Positions 4,790-13,185 of a stretch of DNA of 13,185 nucleotides are shown here, one piece after another (the stretch's first letter is position 1; every line of letters begins with the position of its first letter). Under the pieces are notes generated by a model, which was not told where the DNA came from, did not search any database, and saw only the letters and a list, made by a program, of their open reading frames with translations. The stretch spans positions 1 to 13,185 of the forward strand of contig CAVGND010000039.1 of assembly GCA_963630555.1 (NCBI GenBank). Reading direction: 5' to 3'. Both the position numbers and the translations under genes were made by a program. This DNA is from CAVALG01 sp963630555 (lineage in GTDB: Bacteria > Bacillota > Clostridia > Oscillospirales > Acutalibacteraceae).

Positions 4790-7420
4790 GTGGATTCGAT
4801 ACGCAATGCAATGAAAAGAATAATTGATAAATGCGATGTCTGCATAGACGGCAATGTCATTTCCAAGGAACTGCTTATCAAAACTCTTTCCGGTTTCATT
4901 TCTTCTACCATAGAGGATAAGTGTCACAATGTCGGAATTGTTTTGCATACGGGTTCAATTTGTTTTGATGCAATTCTTTTAGCTTATGCGGCTATTTCAA
5001 ACATTCTTTACAACGAAACTAATGCTGCCGATCTTATTCATTCCCTTCGCGCTGGCGATGTGGTTTTGTGTTATAACGGAAGCGGGGGCAAAGCAAAACC
5101 GTCAAAATGGGTGTTTGAGGGCTTTGTTAACTCAATCGAAGAAACACCACGGGAGATTCCCGGCACATATGTTGTCCTGCAAAACGAAAAAAGGGGACGC
5201 AACTATTTACCTGAAAGAAGTTGGACTAAAATTGTCCCATACTACGGAACATCAAAATCCATGGACGGTCGAGGGCTTCGGCAGGAAGACGGCAAGCGGT
5301 ATGACTTTTTTAAGTCGGTTTTGGAAATACAGGACACAGAGATTCCCCGTACCATCGACACATCTACGGTAATTGTAATGTCTCGCGAGGAAGCAAACAC
5401 ACTGGTCGGAAGTTTGTCGTTTCGCTTTGGTAAAACAGACATTAAACTTACCGATTTGGTACCAGTATCCTATTACACCGAAAGCAATCAAGAATATCAG
5501 TATGGAATAAATCCATCAAAAAATGAGCCGGTAATTAAATTGACCGGAAAAGTCTCCGTTGCAAGGAAGCTTTTGCTTAGCAGGGACGGTAACAGACATA
5601 TCGGGTTGATTGTTCTTGGTGAGGATTTGTACCGTCGTGGTGAGTCCGAATTGCCTGAGTTGCTTGACCGGAAATCTATTCAGTATGTTTATTTGTGTAT
5701 GCATCTTGACTCCGAATTTTCTGCAAATTTGATCGCAAATTATGAAGGAGCAAGTCTATTTGCCTGCACAAAGGATTTCTTACTGTCGAATAGCCGTCCT
5801 CCGATAGTTTGTAATCCATACACGGAACAAATGGATGCTCAGATTGGAGCAATCATCGATAAGGAAGTTACCGCAAATGTTATTTCCGGGTTTATAAATT
5901 GGGAAAAGTACAAAATATTCAAAAGAGTAATGTATTCGGTGAAGTCCTCAGAGTACAATTCCGAACAAAAAGATGATTTCATTGTGCAATCCTATTCGTT
6001 GATGAATTTGTTTATGACCGCCGTTTTTTCGATAGATTTGTTGGAAGAACTGATTGATTGTGGGGTTGTAGATGGTGTTGAAAAACCAGATCAACGATTA
6101 CGTCGACTCGAAGAAACCGCAAAGGGTTTCCCCGATTTTCTGCGAGAGTCAGCAACTTCTGTAATAAGCATCTTGGAAGATGCCTACTTAGAGCTTCACG
6201 ACAGTACACCTAAGGAAAAAGCACTATTAAAAGCTATTGAATCTCGGCGTGGCAAAATTGCGGTTGTTGTCCCTAAAGCCTATTTTGGTATTATGATTGA
6301 CAAACTTATAAGTCTACATAACCTTGATAACGGAACATGCATATGCACAATGACAGCAAACCGATTCGACAATACGCAATTGTATAGCGCAATTATTGTT
6401 GTCGGTAATATTTCGGGAAAACGATTTGACGCCCTTCGCTGCCGTTCGTCACAAGAAATCGACTTGCTGCTTTATGAATGTGAAAAATATCGATATAAGA
6501 AGCAGGTGCGTGATGCAAAAGCTGCCGAGCATTTGCTGAACAAGCGATCCACAATTCTAACCGATGACGAGTACGAAGAAGACTCGATAGGGATTGATGA
6601 AGATGACCTGAATGAAGTGGACAACATCGATACAGAGATTATGGACTATATCAGTTCGGCTCCGATTAAAGCAATTCGGAACAGTTTCTCCGGCGGTGAC
6701 GGAAAAAGTATGGCGGAGATTGTTGCAGTAGCAAAATTTGACTCGGACGAGATAGCTTTCTTTACCAAAAACTATAAGGCTTATGTTTTGGATGAAGCAG
6801 ATAATTCGGTTAAAGAGGTCGTTGCATCGGATCTTTCAGATGGTGATGTCATTGTGTTTACGCGGAGCACATCTAAAACGAGGGATATAGTTGAAGAAAT
6901 TCTGCGGGATATGATTAACAATAAACTTGTTCCTCCCGAAATTGAGAATGCATATTACAAATCCCGCGAGTGGAAAAAAACGCTTATTGACTATATGAAA
7001 CGAACCGGAAGCAGTGCAAAAGCAATTGCGGATGAGATGATTTCAAACGGAGTAAGTGTTCAGGAAATTACAATTCGAGGGTGGCTGGACGAAGAATCCC
7101 ATACCGTGCGGCCACAAAAGCTTGACTCAATCCAGCAGATTGCTTTAATTGCAGGAAATGATAAGCTGTTTGACAGCGCAGAAGTTTGCTTTGATGCCGG
7201 AGGACAAATTTATAAGATTCGTCGTCAGATATTGAAAGCAATCGGTCAAGCAATTTTGGGTGAAGTGACCGGAAACGGTGATGCTACAGGCACGATGACA
7301 GCAACCGTTGCAGATAGAATTAAAGATGCTGCAGTTACACTTCAAATTGAAACAATCACTTTTGTGGACGATGAAGTTCCGATAAACACAACAAACCGTC
7401 CCATTACTATCGACCAATAG
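4790..7420 (+). CDS. drmE: DrmE-like DISARM protein
   Basis: This is an 876-residue protein of unknown biochemical function, assigned mainly from its place between a C5 methylase and DrmA, where class 2 DISARM carries drmE. I take the GTG at 4790 as start: AAAGGAAG at 4773-4780 is well spaced, whereas the in-frame ATG at 4730 would overlap the methylase by 44 bases without a site. Visible parts, numbered from the GTG: a hydrophobic strand-loop-helix GIVLHTGSICFDAILLAY (49-66) that resembles a P-loop position but lacks GK(S/T); a strand-rich region with AGDVVLCY (88-95); strands IAVVVP and SAIIVVG (about 490-540) reminiscent of a RecA-like domain; an acidic linker (591-616); a second GDVIVF (685-690); and a helix-turn-helix-like segment, AKAIADEMISNGVSVQEITI (743-762). 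I see no classical nuclease motif. It could be a degenerate helicase-fold or DNA-recognition subunit. Confidence 0.72.
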   Translation: MDSIRNAMKRIIDKCDVCIDGNVISKELLIKTLSGFISSTIEDKCHNVGIVLHTGSICFDAILLAYAAISNILYNETNAADLIHSLRAGDVVLCYNGSGGKAKPSKWVFEGFVNSIEETPREIPGTYVVLQNEKRGRNYLPERSWTKIVPYYGTSKSMDGRGLRQEDGKRYDFFKSVLEIQDTEIPRTIDTSTVIVMSREEANTLVGSLSFRFGKTDIKLTDLVPVSYYTESNQEYQYGINPSKNEPVIKLTGKVSVARKLLLSRDGNRHIGLIVLGEDLYRRGESELPELLDRKSIQYVYLCMHLDSEFSANLIANYEGASLFACTKDFLLSNSRPPIVCNPYTEQMDAQIGAIIDKEVTANVISGFINWEKYKIFKRVMYSVKSSEYNSEQKDDFIVQSYSLMNLFMTAVFSIDLLEELIDCGVVDGVEKPDQRLRRLEETAKGFPDFLRESATSVISILEDAYLELHDSTPKEKALLKAIESRRGKIAVVVPKAYFGIMIDKLISLHNLDNGTCICTMTANRFDNTQLYSAIIVVGNISGKRFDALRCRSSQEIDLLLYECEKYRYKKQVRDAKAAEHLLNKRSTILTDDEYEEDSIGIDEDDLNEVDNIDTEIMDYISSAPIKAIRNSFSGGDGKSMAEIVAVAKFDSDEIAFFTKNYKAYVLDEADNSVKEVVASDLSDGDVIVFTRSTSKTRDIVEEILRDMINNKLVPPEIENAYYKSREWKKTLIDYMKRTGSSAKAIADEMISNGVSVQEITIRGWLDEESHTVRPQKLDSIQQIALIAGNDKLFDSAEVCFDAGGQIYKIRRQILKAIGQAILGEVTGNGDATGTMTATVADRIKDAAVTLQIETITFVDDEVPINTTNRPITIDQ

Positions 7421-7433
7421 GAGGATATGTTAT

Positions 7434-10400
7434 ATGAGCTCCATTAGTGAGTTTCTGTCAGCTCGGGATGAGTATATTACTCGGGTGAAGGAAGAATTGC
7501 TCGGTCCGGGATCAGAAATATCAATTCCCGACGCAGAACATGAGTTGATAACTAACTCTCCGGATGTGCGCTACTCTATAGGGATACTTTTTCCAAAAAA
7601 CAACAAATTGAACGCGGACAACAACGACCCTTCGCGAGTAGAAGAATCCGGCGAACCGTCGGAGGAAATCTCGGATGAGGAAGAAGAAACGGTCGGTGAC
7701 GATAACGAGAAAGCAGATCCGGTGACCCCCGCAGAGGAAGAAAATCTTGACGAGGAAATCAGCTTAGCCGCGCAGAATATGCCGTCCTCTCTTGGCCTTA
7801 CTTTTCTTGCATCATCTGATCCGCAAGTATTGAAGTGCGAAGTTACGTTTGCGACTTACAGAAAAGCAAAGATGCCGGATTGTCGGATACCTTTTTATCC
7901 GGATTCTCCGGAGAAATACTCAGTACCAACCCAACTGTCCTCATATGTGGTTTACGACCGCGAGGAAAAATGCCTAAAACTGTGTACCGGCTTAAACAGG
8001 AAAACGGTTCGTGATTTATACGAGAGAGATTTACTTGACGGGGATGAGTATGGCATTTTTCCTGCAATGTATAAACTATGCGACCAATTAAAAGGCGGGT
8101 ATGTACGAGTTCCGCACAATGTTGTAGATGCTGTTATTGATTTTTCATCCGGAGATTATGTGGATGACAATAAGCACCTTGATGAAACAAGTGCAAAAAT
8201 TACTGCATTGAAAAGAAAAATCAATGAGCAATTATATTCAATTACGGTCATGCTTGTAAACGATGACGAGGAGAAGTCCAACGGAACGCGCTGCCTGTTT
8301 CAGCCGATGATTAAGGTCAAATCCGAAGTGAACGGGTTCAGGTTTCGCGAGTATTCATCACTGGTCGATTTCAATGTATTAGACTCAGAAGAACAGTCAC
8401 TGGAACTGCAATACCGAAATAAGCGTGTTTACGGAACCGGACTCGGCACATCTGTTAATTGGAATATCGATATTGACGGGAACGGAGAAATCTATAATGA
8501 CTTTTTCCCGGAGGTGGAAGTTCCTTCAATGGATTTTTCCATTCCTCAGGGCTTAGGCATACATAAAGAAGCTCTATCCATGCGCCATTTGTCAGATCTG
8601 GACAGCACGGTAAAACCTCAAAAACTGTCAGAACTCAGAAGTGTAGTAGATGCTTACGGCGGGTGGATAGATACGCTGGTTGAAAAGAGAAAGGAGCTTT
8701 CTGCCTGCTACCAATCTGCTGCAGAAATTAATATTGCCGGTTGCCTTAAGGCAAGAAACCGAATGTTGGCAGGGCTGCAAGTCTTAGATGACGATCCGGT
8801 TGCTTGGACTGCGTTTTCTCTTGCAAACAGGGCAATGTTTATGCAGCGAGTACATTTGAAATTACAATCCGATATGGCAGATGTTGATCGCTATCCCGGA
8901 GATGAAGACCTTACAAAGTCTCTTGAAACTATGGATTACGGCGAACCTAACGGCATAACCAGAGATAACTATTTTTGGCGTCTGTTTCAGATAGCATTTT
9001 TGTTGATGAGCATTGAGTCAATCACAAATGATTCTGCCTGTGACAGAGATGTTGTAGATTTGATTTGGTTTCCTACTGGCGGCGGAAAAACAGAAGCATA
9101 TCTCGGGTTGACCGCGTTTACTATATTCTACAGACGCCTTGCGCATCTTCCCGATTCGGATGGGACAACTGTTATTATGCGCTATACCTTGCGACTGCTG
9201 GCTGCACAGCAATTTACAAGGGCATCTACCCTGATATGTGCCTGTGAATATATTCGCAGTGATGCAGTGTCGCGTTGCCCCCGATACGGCAAATATCCGT
9301 TGGGAAATACAGAAATCACAATTGGCTTGTGGATCGGACGGGAGCATATCCCTAATACAAATGCAGATGCAAAAAAGCACTTAAAAGAACTTACTGATGC
9401 CCGAACGGATACTCTTCAATATGCGAAAGAACAGCACAATAAATTTCAAGTATTGAAATGCCCGTGGTGCGGAACAAAATTAGTCAAAGATCGAATCGGC
9501 ACAAAGATGGTTGGAACTTTCGGTTACCGCATGAGAAATAATCGGCATTTTGAGTTGTTTTGCCCACAGGAAAGTTGTTTCTTTAACCAACAAGGAAAAC
9601 TTCCGATTCAGATTATTGATGAGGAACTGTATGCCTGCCCACCTACGCTTCTTTTTGGCACGGTGGATAAGTTTGCAATGATCCCGTGGAAAAAAGAGAT
9701 CGGTGCATTTTTTGCCGCCGGAACCAATAATCGTGCCCCTGACTTAGTTATTCAGGATGAGCTACACCTGATTTCCGGTCCGCTGGGTACAATGGTCGGC
9801 TTGTACGAGGCAGCAATTGATGCATTATGCACCCGTAATGGCATTCGCCCCAAAATTGTTGCATCTACAGCAACAATCCGCAGAGCTAAAGAACAATGCT
9901 CTGCTTTGTATAATCGTGAAGTCAGTCAGTTTCCGCACCCGGGATTAGATGCTGAAGACTCGTTTTTTGCAAGAGAGTCAATAATTAACTATGACCATAA
10001 AGTCTATGGTCGGAAATATGTAGGGCTTATGCCGTCCGGAAAAACCAAAGCTATGATGGAGGTTCGCTCGATTGCAGCTTTGATGCAGGAAATTAACACA
10101 ATGGATTTGCCTGATGATATTAAAGACAAGTTTTGGACGCTTACGGTCTACTTTAATAGTCTGAAAGATTTAGGTAAGTGCTCTACTCTGGTAGACGATG
10201 ATGTTAAGGACTTTATTAAAAGGACCGCATACAGACTCGGCAGTGCAAGAGATGCCAGAATGATTGCCCGTGCGGACGAACTGACAAGCCGAGTTAATAC
10301 TACTCAATTGAATGAAACACTGGACAAGCTTGAGAAGCTCTGCTACTCGCAAGAAAACCTTCAAAATAAGCGTTACCCATCCAATGTGCTGTTGGCTACG

Positions 10401-11084
10401 AATATGATTTCCGTAGGTATAGATGTTGCGCGGTTGAATGTTATGCTTTTGGTCGGACAACCCAAGTTAACCAGTGAGTACATTCAGGCATCAAGCCGAG
10501 TTGGGCGGTCATTTCCAGGTGTTGCCTTTGCCATGTATGACGGTTCAAAAAGCAGGGATCGTTCTCATTATGAGCAATTTAAGCCTTACCATGAATCGTT
10601 TTATAAACATGTTGAGCCGACAGGTGCGACGCCTTTTTCAAAACCTGCGAGAGACCGTGCTCTTCATGCTGTGATGATTGCAATGGTTCGTGTTCTTGAA
10701 GATGAGCTCAGTGCAGAAAAAGGTGCGGCCAAATTTAATCGTAAAGATTATTCAGCTCGAGTTGCAAAACTTAAGGAATACATAATCGGGAGAGCATCAG
10801 ATATTTCCAAACGGATGAACACAGAAATGGTTGATGATTCTTCGGAAATTGCGCTTGAGATTGATTCGGTGTTTGAAAAGTGGGAACAACTTGCAGAGAA
10901 CTTTGATGAAGATCACTTTTATTATGGAGAAAAATTCCTGATTAAAGAGCCTGACGATGGCGAAGGCCGTTTGATGAAACCTTTTAATACAAGTCGTAAT
11001 GATCCTGCATTCGATACAATGACATCAATGCGAAATGTGGATTCAACGGTTGCGGGAAATGTTTTGATATGGGAGGAGAAATAA
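7434..11084 (+). CDS. drmA: DISARM helicase DrmA
   Basis: DrmA is the ATP-dependent SF2-type motor of DISARM and acts with DrmB on incoming DNA. In this 1216-residue protein the N-terminal RDEYITRVKEELLGPG and PDVRYSIGILFP blocks are characteristic. A strongly acidic linker follows (about 68-110), then a beta-rich domain. Helicase motifs: Walker A PTGGGKT (547-553), Walker B DELH (775-778), motif III STAT (811-814), and motif VI QASSRVGR (1018-1025) preceded by ATNMISVGIDV. Between Walker A and B sits a zinc-knuckle-like insertion (C676-x2-C679, C710-x4-C715). The start ATG has AGGAGG at 7419-7424, overlapping the stop of the preceding gene, so translation is probably coupled. All motor motifs look intact. 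DrmB follows after 3 bases. Confidence 0.94.
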   Translation: MSSISEFLSARDEYITRVKEELLGPGSEISIPDAEHELITNSPDVRYSIGILFPKNNKLNADNNDPSRVEESGEPSEEISDEEEETVGDDNEKADPVTPAEEENLDEEISLAAQNMPSSLGLTFLASSDPQVLKCEVTFATYRKAKMPDCRIPFYPDSPEKYSVPTQLSSYVVYDREEKCLKLCTGLNRKTVRDLYERDLLDGDEYGIFPAMYKLCDQLKGGYVRVPHNVVDAVIDFSSGDYVDDNKHLDETSAKITALKRKINEQLYSITVMLVNDDEEKSNGTRCLFQPMIKVKSEVNGFRFREYSSLVDFNVLDSEEQSLELQYRNKRVYGTGLGTSVNWNIDIDGNGEIYNDFFPEVEVPSMDFSIPQGLGIHKEALSMRHLSDLDSTVKPQKLSELRSVVDAYGGWIDTLVEKRKELSACYQSAAEINIAGCLKARNRMLAGLQVLDDDPVAWTAFSLANRAMFMQRVHLKLQSDMADVDRYPGDEDLTKSLETMDYGEPNGITRDNYFWRLFQIAFLLMSIESITNDSACDRDVVDLIWFPTGGGKTEAYLGLTAFTIFYRRLAHLPDSDGTTVIMRYTLRLLAAQQFTRASTLICACEYIRSDAVSRCPRYGKYPLGNTEITIGLWIGREHIPNTNADAKKHLKELTDARTDTLQYAKEQHNKFQVLKCPWCGTKLVKDRIGTKMVGTFGYRMRNNRHFELFCPQESCFFNQQGKLPIQIIDEELYACPPTLLFGTVDKFAMIPWKKEIGAFFAAGTNNRAPDLVIQDELHLISGPLGTMVGLYEAAIDALCTRNGIRPKIVASTATIRRAKEQCSALYNREVSQFPHPGLDAEDSFFARESIINYDHKVYGRKYVGLMPSGKTKAMMEVRSIAALMQEINTMDLPDDIKDKFWTLTVYFNSLKDLGKCSTLVDDDVKDFIKRTAYRLGSARDARMIARADELTSRVNTTQLNETLDKLEKLCYSQENLQNKRYPSNVLLATNMISVGIDVARLNVMLLVGQPKLTSEYIQASSRVGRSFPGVAFAMYDGSKSRDRSHYEQFKPYHESFYKHVEPTGATPFSKPARDRALHAVMIAMVRVLEDELSAEKGAAKFNRKDYSARVAKLKEYIIGRASDISKRMNTEMVDDSSEIALEIDSVFEKWEQLAENFDEDHFYYGEKFLIKEPDDGEGRLMKPFNTSRNDPAFDTMTSMRNVDSTVAGNVLIWEEK

Positions 11085-11087
11085 TCA

Positions 11088-13185
11088 ATGGATTTGGAAT
11101 CGGCTAAGAAAGTACCATTGAACCGAATTACTCATTCTGTTCGTGCATCACAAGCGGTTTTACAGTACGGAGTGGGAGCAATGATTGATTTCCCCAACCA
11201 AACTTTGATGACTGCTGCCCCGGAATATTGGCAGGAGCAGGTTGTCCAAATACATGATGAGCGTCTTGAAAAAGTGCTTCGCGTTGATTATTTTGGGCTT
11301 CCCGGTGGACAGGATGATTCTCATTGTCGCGAGGGTATCTCGTATGCCCGTTTCCCAGAATGGTATTTTTGCCCGAAATGCAGACGATTTCAGCCAATCA
11401 GCGATTGGGTTTCCAATTACAGAAAGTCAGCAACACAGAAAAGACTCAATAGCGATCCGGATATGGTTAAGTTTATGCAATGCCCGAAGTGCAGACAAGA
11501 TCTTGTGGTCACGCGTATCATCACTGCATGCGAATGTGGGCACATTGATGACTTCCCGTGGGTAAAATGGGTTCACTGCAAAAACATGTACGGCGGAGCA
11601 AAATCGATTTGCGCACATCCGGTCCTGACATTTAAGACCAGTGCGTCCTCTACCGAAGGACTTGAAGGACTTACTGTTTCGTGTGAGTCTTGCGGCGCTA
11701 AAGCCACACTCAAGGGTGCGTTTGATAAAGACGCTTTACAGGAACTGGATCAAAAATATGAAGGGAAATACAATTTTCACTGCACAGGACGACATCCGTG
11801 GAAGCATACAAAAGATAAGTGCGGAACATATCCTAAAGTATTACAAAGGGGCAGTTCTTCCGTTTACTTCCCGGTCACAGTCAGTTCACTTGTCATCCCC
11901 CCGTACTCGAGCCTGCTTACAAAGAAAATTGAGGATAGTGCAGCTTTCGCAAATTGCAAAAATGTTATTGCCGGTTATAAACGTAATAATGCTATCCCAA
12001 AGGAATTATTGCCGACGCTGATCCAAGGGACAATAGAAAATTATGCAAAAGATATTGCGAGAGAAAAAGGCATAGCGGTGGAAAAGGTACAGCCGATATT
12101 GGAAAGAAAATGGATCACTCCAACTGGCGAAGAAGAATACCTTACAACAAGTGTAAAATATCGGGCAGAAGAATACGAAGCACTCAGCGGCGAAGTGTCG
12201 ATGTCAACTGATGACTACGGTGACTTTCTGCGCGAAGGAACAGAAATTTCAAATTATGCGATTCCGTTCATAAAGAACATCTCTTTGATTCATAAAGTCC
12301 GGGAAGTACAGGCTCTTGTTGGATTTTCAAGGCTTAAACCCGTTGATGCTAATATGGGCGACAGCTCTTCGGAATATCTTGTTCCTGTCAAGCAACAAGA
12401 TACAAATTGGTATCCTGCTTATGAGGTCCGTGGTGAAGGCATTTTTATAGAATTTGATGAAAATGCAATTTTTGAATGGCAAAAGAACAACCCGGAAATT
12501 CAGCGCAGAGTCGATGTTCTGAATGAGAATTATCGGAAATCGTTTATAGGACAATCAAAGCCACGAAAAATAACTGCAAAATTTCTTCTTTTACATACGA
12601 TTTCACATGCTCTGATTAAACAACTGAGCTTCGAGTGCGGATACAGTATCGCTTCATTGAAAGAGCGCTTGTATTGTAGCGAAATTGCGGATGGGAAGCA
12701 GATGTCAGGAATCTTCATTTATACCGCAAGCGGAGATTCGGAAGGCACTATGGGAGGTTTGGTGCGACAAGGTTGTGCTGACACATTCCCGGGAATATTC
12801 AAAAAGGCGATGGAAGAAGCAATGACTTGTTCCAATGACCCTGTTTGCGGTCTCAGCATGGGTCAGGGACGCGATTCTCTCAACCTGTCGGCATGCTATT
12901 CATGTTGCTTGATCCCGGAGACAAGTTGTGAAGAGTTCAATATTTTCTTGGATAGAGGAACCATTGTCGGCACTTATGAGAATCGTGAAATGGGGTTCTA
13001 CAGCAGGCAATTGTACGGTGAGGCATCTTGGAAGGATAATAGTGTTTCTGCAGACAACACTGATGCAAGTCTGAAAAGCACAGTACATGTTATTATTATA
13101 GACCAGGGGACAGATTTAAGAGACTCTGTCTATGCAGAAATATGGAAAGACCTTAGTACTTGGGCTGTCGATACGAAAGAAAGAG
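11088..13185 (+). CDS. drmB: DISARM protein DrmB (DUF1998), 3' end beyond the window
   Basis: DrmB is the partner of DrmA in the core DISARM complex. The frame is open for 699 codons to the window edge. It starts at an ATG with GGGAGGAG at 11071-11078, 3 bases after the DrmA stop. The N-terminus carries the typical RITHSVRASQAVLQYGVGAMID (13-34). Several Cys pairs suggest zinc binding (C95/C98, C132/C135, C148/C150, C199/C202, C232/C245). The DUF1998 domain covers about 500-622, with HTISHALI (503-510), SEGTMGGLV (551-559) and a terminal Cys cluster (C581, C587, C603, C606, C607, C614). Where I expect DrmB to end (FLDRGTIVGT, near 629) it continues at least 70 residues, through a Ser/Asp-rich linker into a new strand-helix segment (VHVIIIDQGTDLRDSVYAEI). 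This may be a fused extra domain. Confidence 0.93.
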   Translation, partial: MDLESAKKVPLNRITHSVRASQAVLQYGVGAMIDFPNQTLMTAAPEYWQEQVVQIHDERLEKVLRVDYFGLPGGQDDSHCREGISYARFPEWYFCPKCRRFQPISDWVSNYRKSATQKRLNSDPDMVKFMQCPKCRQDLVVTRIITACECGHIDDFPWVKWVHCKNMYGGAKSICAHPVLTFKTSASSTEGLEGLTVSCESCGAKATLKGAFDKDALQELDQKYEGKYNFHCTGRHPWKHTKDKCGTYPKVLQRGSSSVYFPVTVSSLVIPPYSSLLTKKIEDSAAFANCKNVIAGYKRNNAIPKELLPTLIQGTIENYAKDIAREKGIAVEKVQPILERKWITPTGEEEYLTTSVKYRAEEYEALSGEVSMSTDDYGDFLREGTEISNYAIPFIKNISLIHKVREVQALVGFSRLKPVDANMGDSSSEYLVPVKQQDTNWYPAYEVRGEGIFIEFDENAIFEWQKNNPEIQRRVDVLNENYRKSFIGQSKPRKITAKFLLLHTISHALIKQLSFECGYSIASLKERLYCSEIADGKQMSGIFIYTASGDSEGTMGGLVRQGCADTFPGIFKKAMEEAMTCSNDPVCGLSMGQGRDSLNLSACYSCCLIPETSCEEFNIFLDRGTIVGTYENREMGFYSRQLYGEASWKDNSVSADNTDASLKSTVHVIIIDQGTDLRDSVYAEIWKDLSTWAVDTKER

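Noticed and set aside
1..13185. CRISPR array, insertion sequence or integrase
   Set aside because: I saw no regularly spaced direct repeats of CRISPR type, no transposase-like frame with terminal repeats, and no tyrosine or serine recombinase motif on either strand.

Overview
The window looks like an accessory (defence-island) region of a low- to mid-GC Firmicute, most likely a clostridial gut-type bacterium. This rests on strong GGAGG ribosome binding sites, sigma-A-like promoters with 17-base spacers and TGn extended -10 boxes, and the protein families present. The exact taxon cannot be read from the sequence.

Left part (1-1200). The 5' end of a small protein gene runs leftward off the window edge. 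It has a near-consensus promoter decorated with three copies of a TTGGGGAACA operator-like box. A long stretch without credible genes follows. In it, on the minus strand, lies the 3' part of a class II tRNA-Ser(CGA) gene with CCA encoded and a terminator-like hairpin just downstream. The 5' third of the tRNA is missing. This is the usual scar of an integrative element inserted in a tRNA gene, and the geometry puts the element to the right, over everything from about 830 onward. Diverged inverted copies of a roughly 43-base repeat flank this region. No integrase is visible.

Middle part (1200-2650). A Fic-domain protein (probable AMP transferase) with an N-terminal helix-turn-helix has its own promoter and a strong intrinsic terminator. 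It is visibly more GC-rich than the genes to its right. Next comes a 70-residue HTH regulator of the XRE/Cro type with its own extended -10 promoter.

Right part (2772-13185). One plus-strand operon runs to the end of the window: a Vsr-like endonuclease, a C5-cytosine DNA methyltransferase (drmMII-like), an 876-residue protein in the drmE position, the helicase DrmA, and the DUF1998 protein DrmB (3' end off the window). The genes overlap or are separated by 3-16 bases. I read this as a class 2 DISARM anti-phage system. The methylase would mark self DNA and the DrmA-DrmB complex would attack unmodified incoming DNA. drmC, the usual phospholipase D-type partner, would lie beyond the window if present.

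The least ordinary aspects are the Vsr-like nuclease coupled to the methylase by an ATGA overlap, a winged-helix-like C-terminal extension on the methylase, a DrmE candidate with no intact nucleotide-binding motif, and a DrmB that continues well past its DUF1998 domain.
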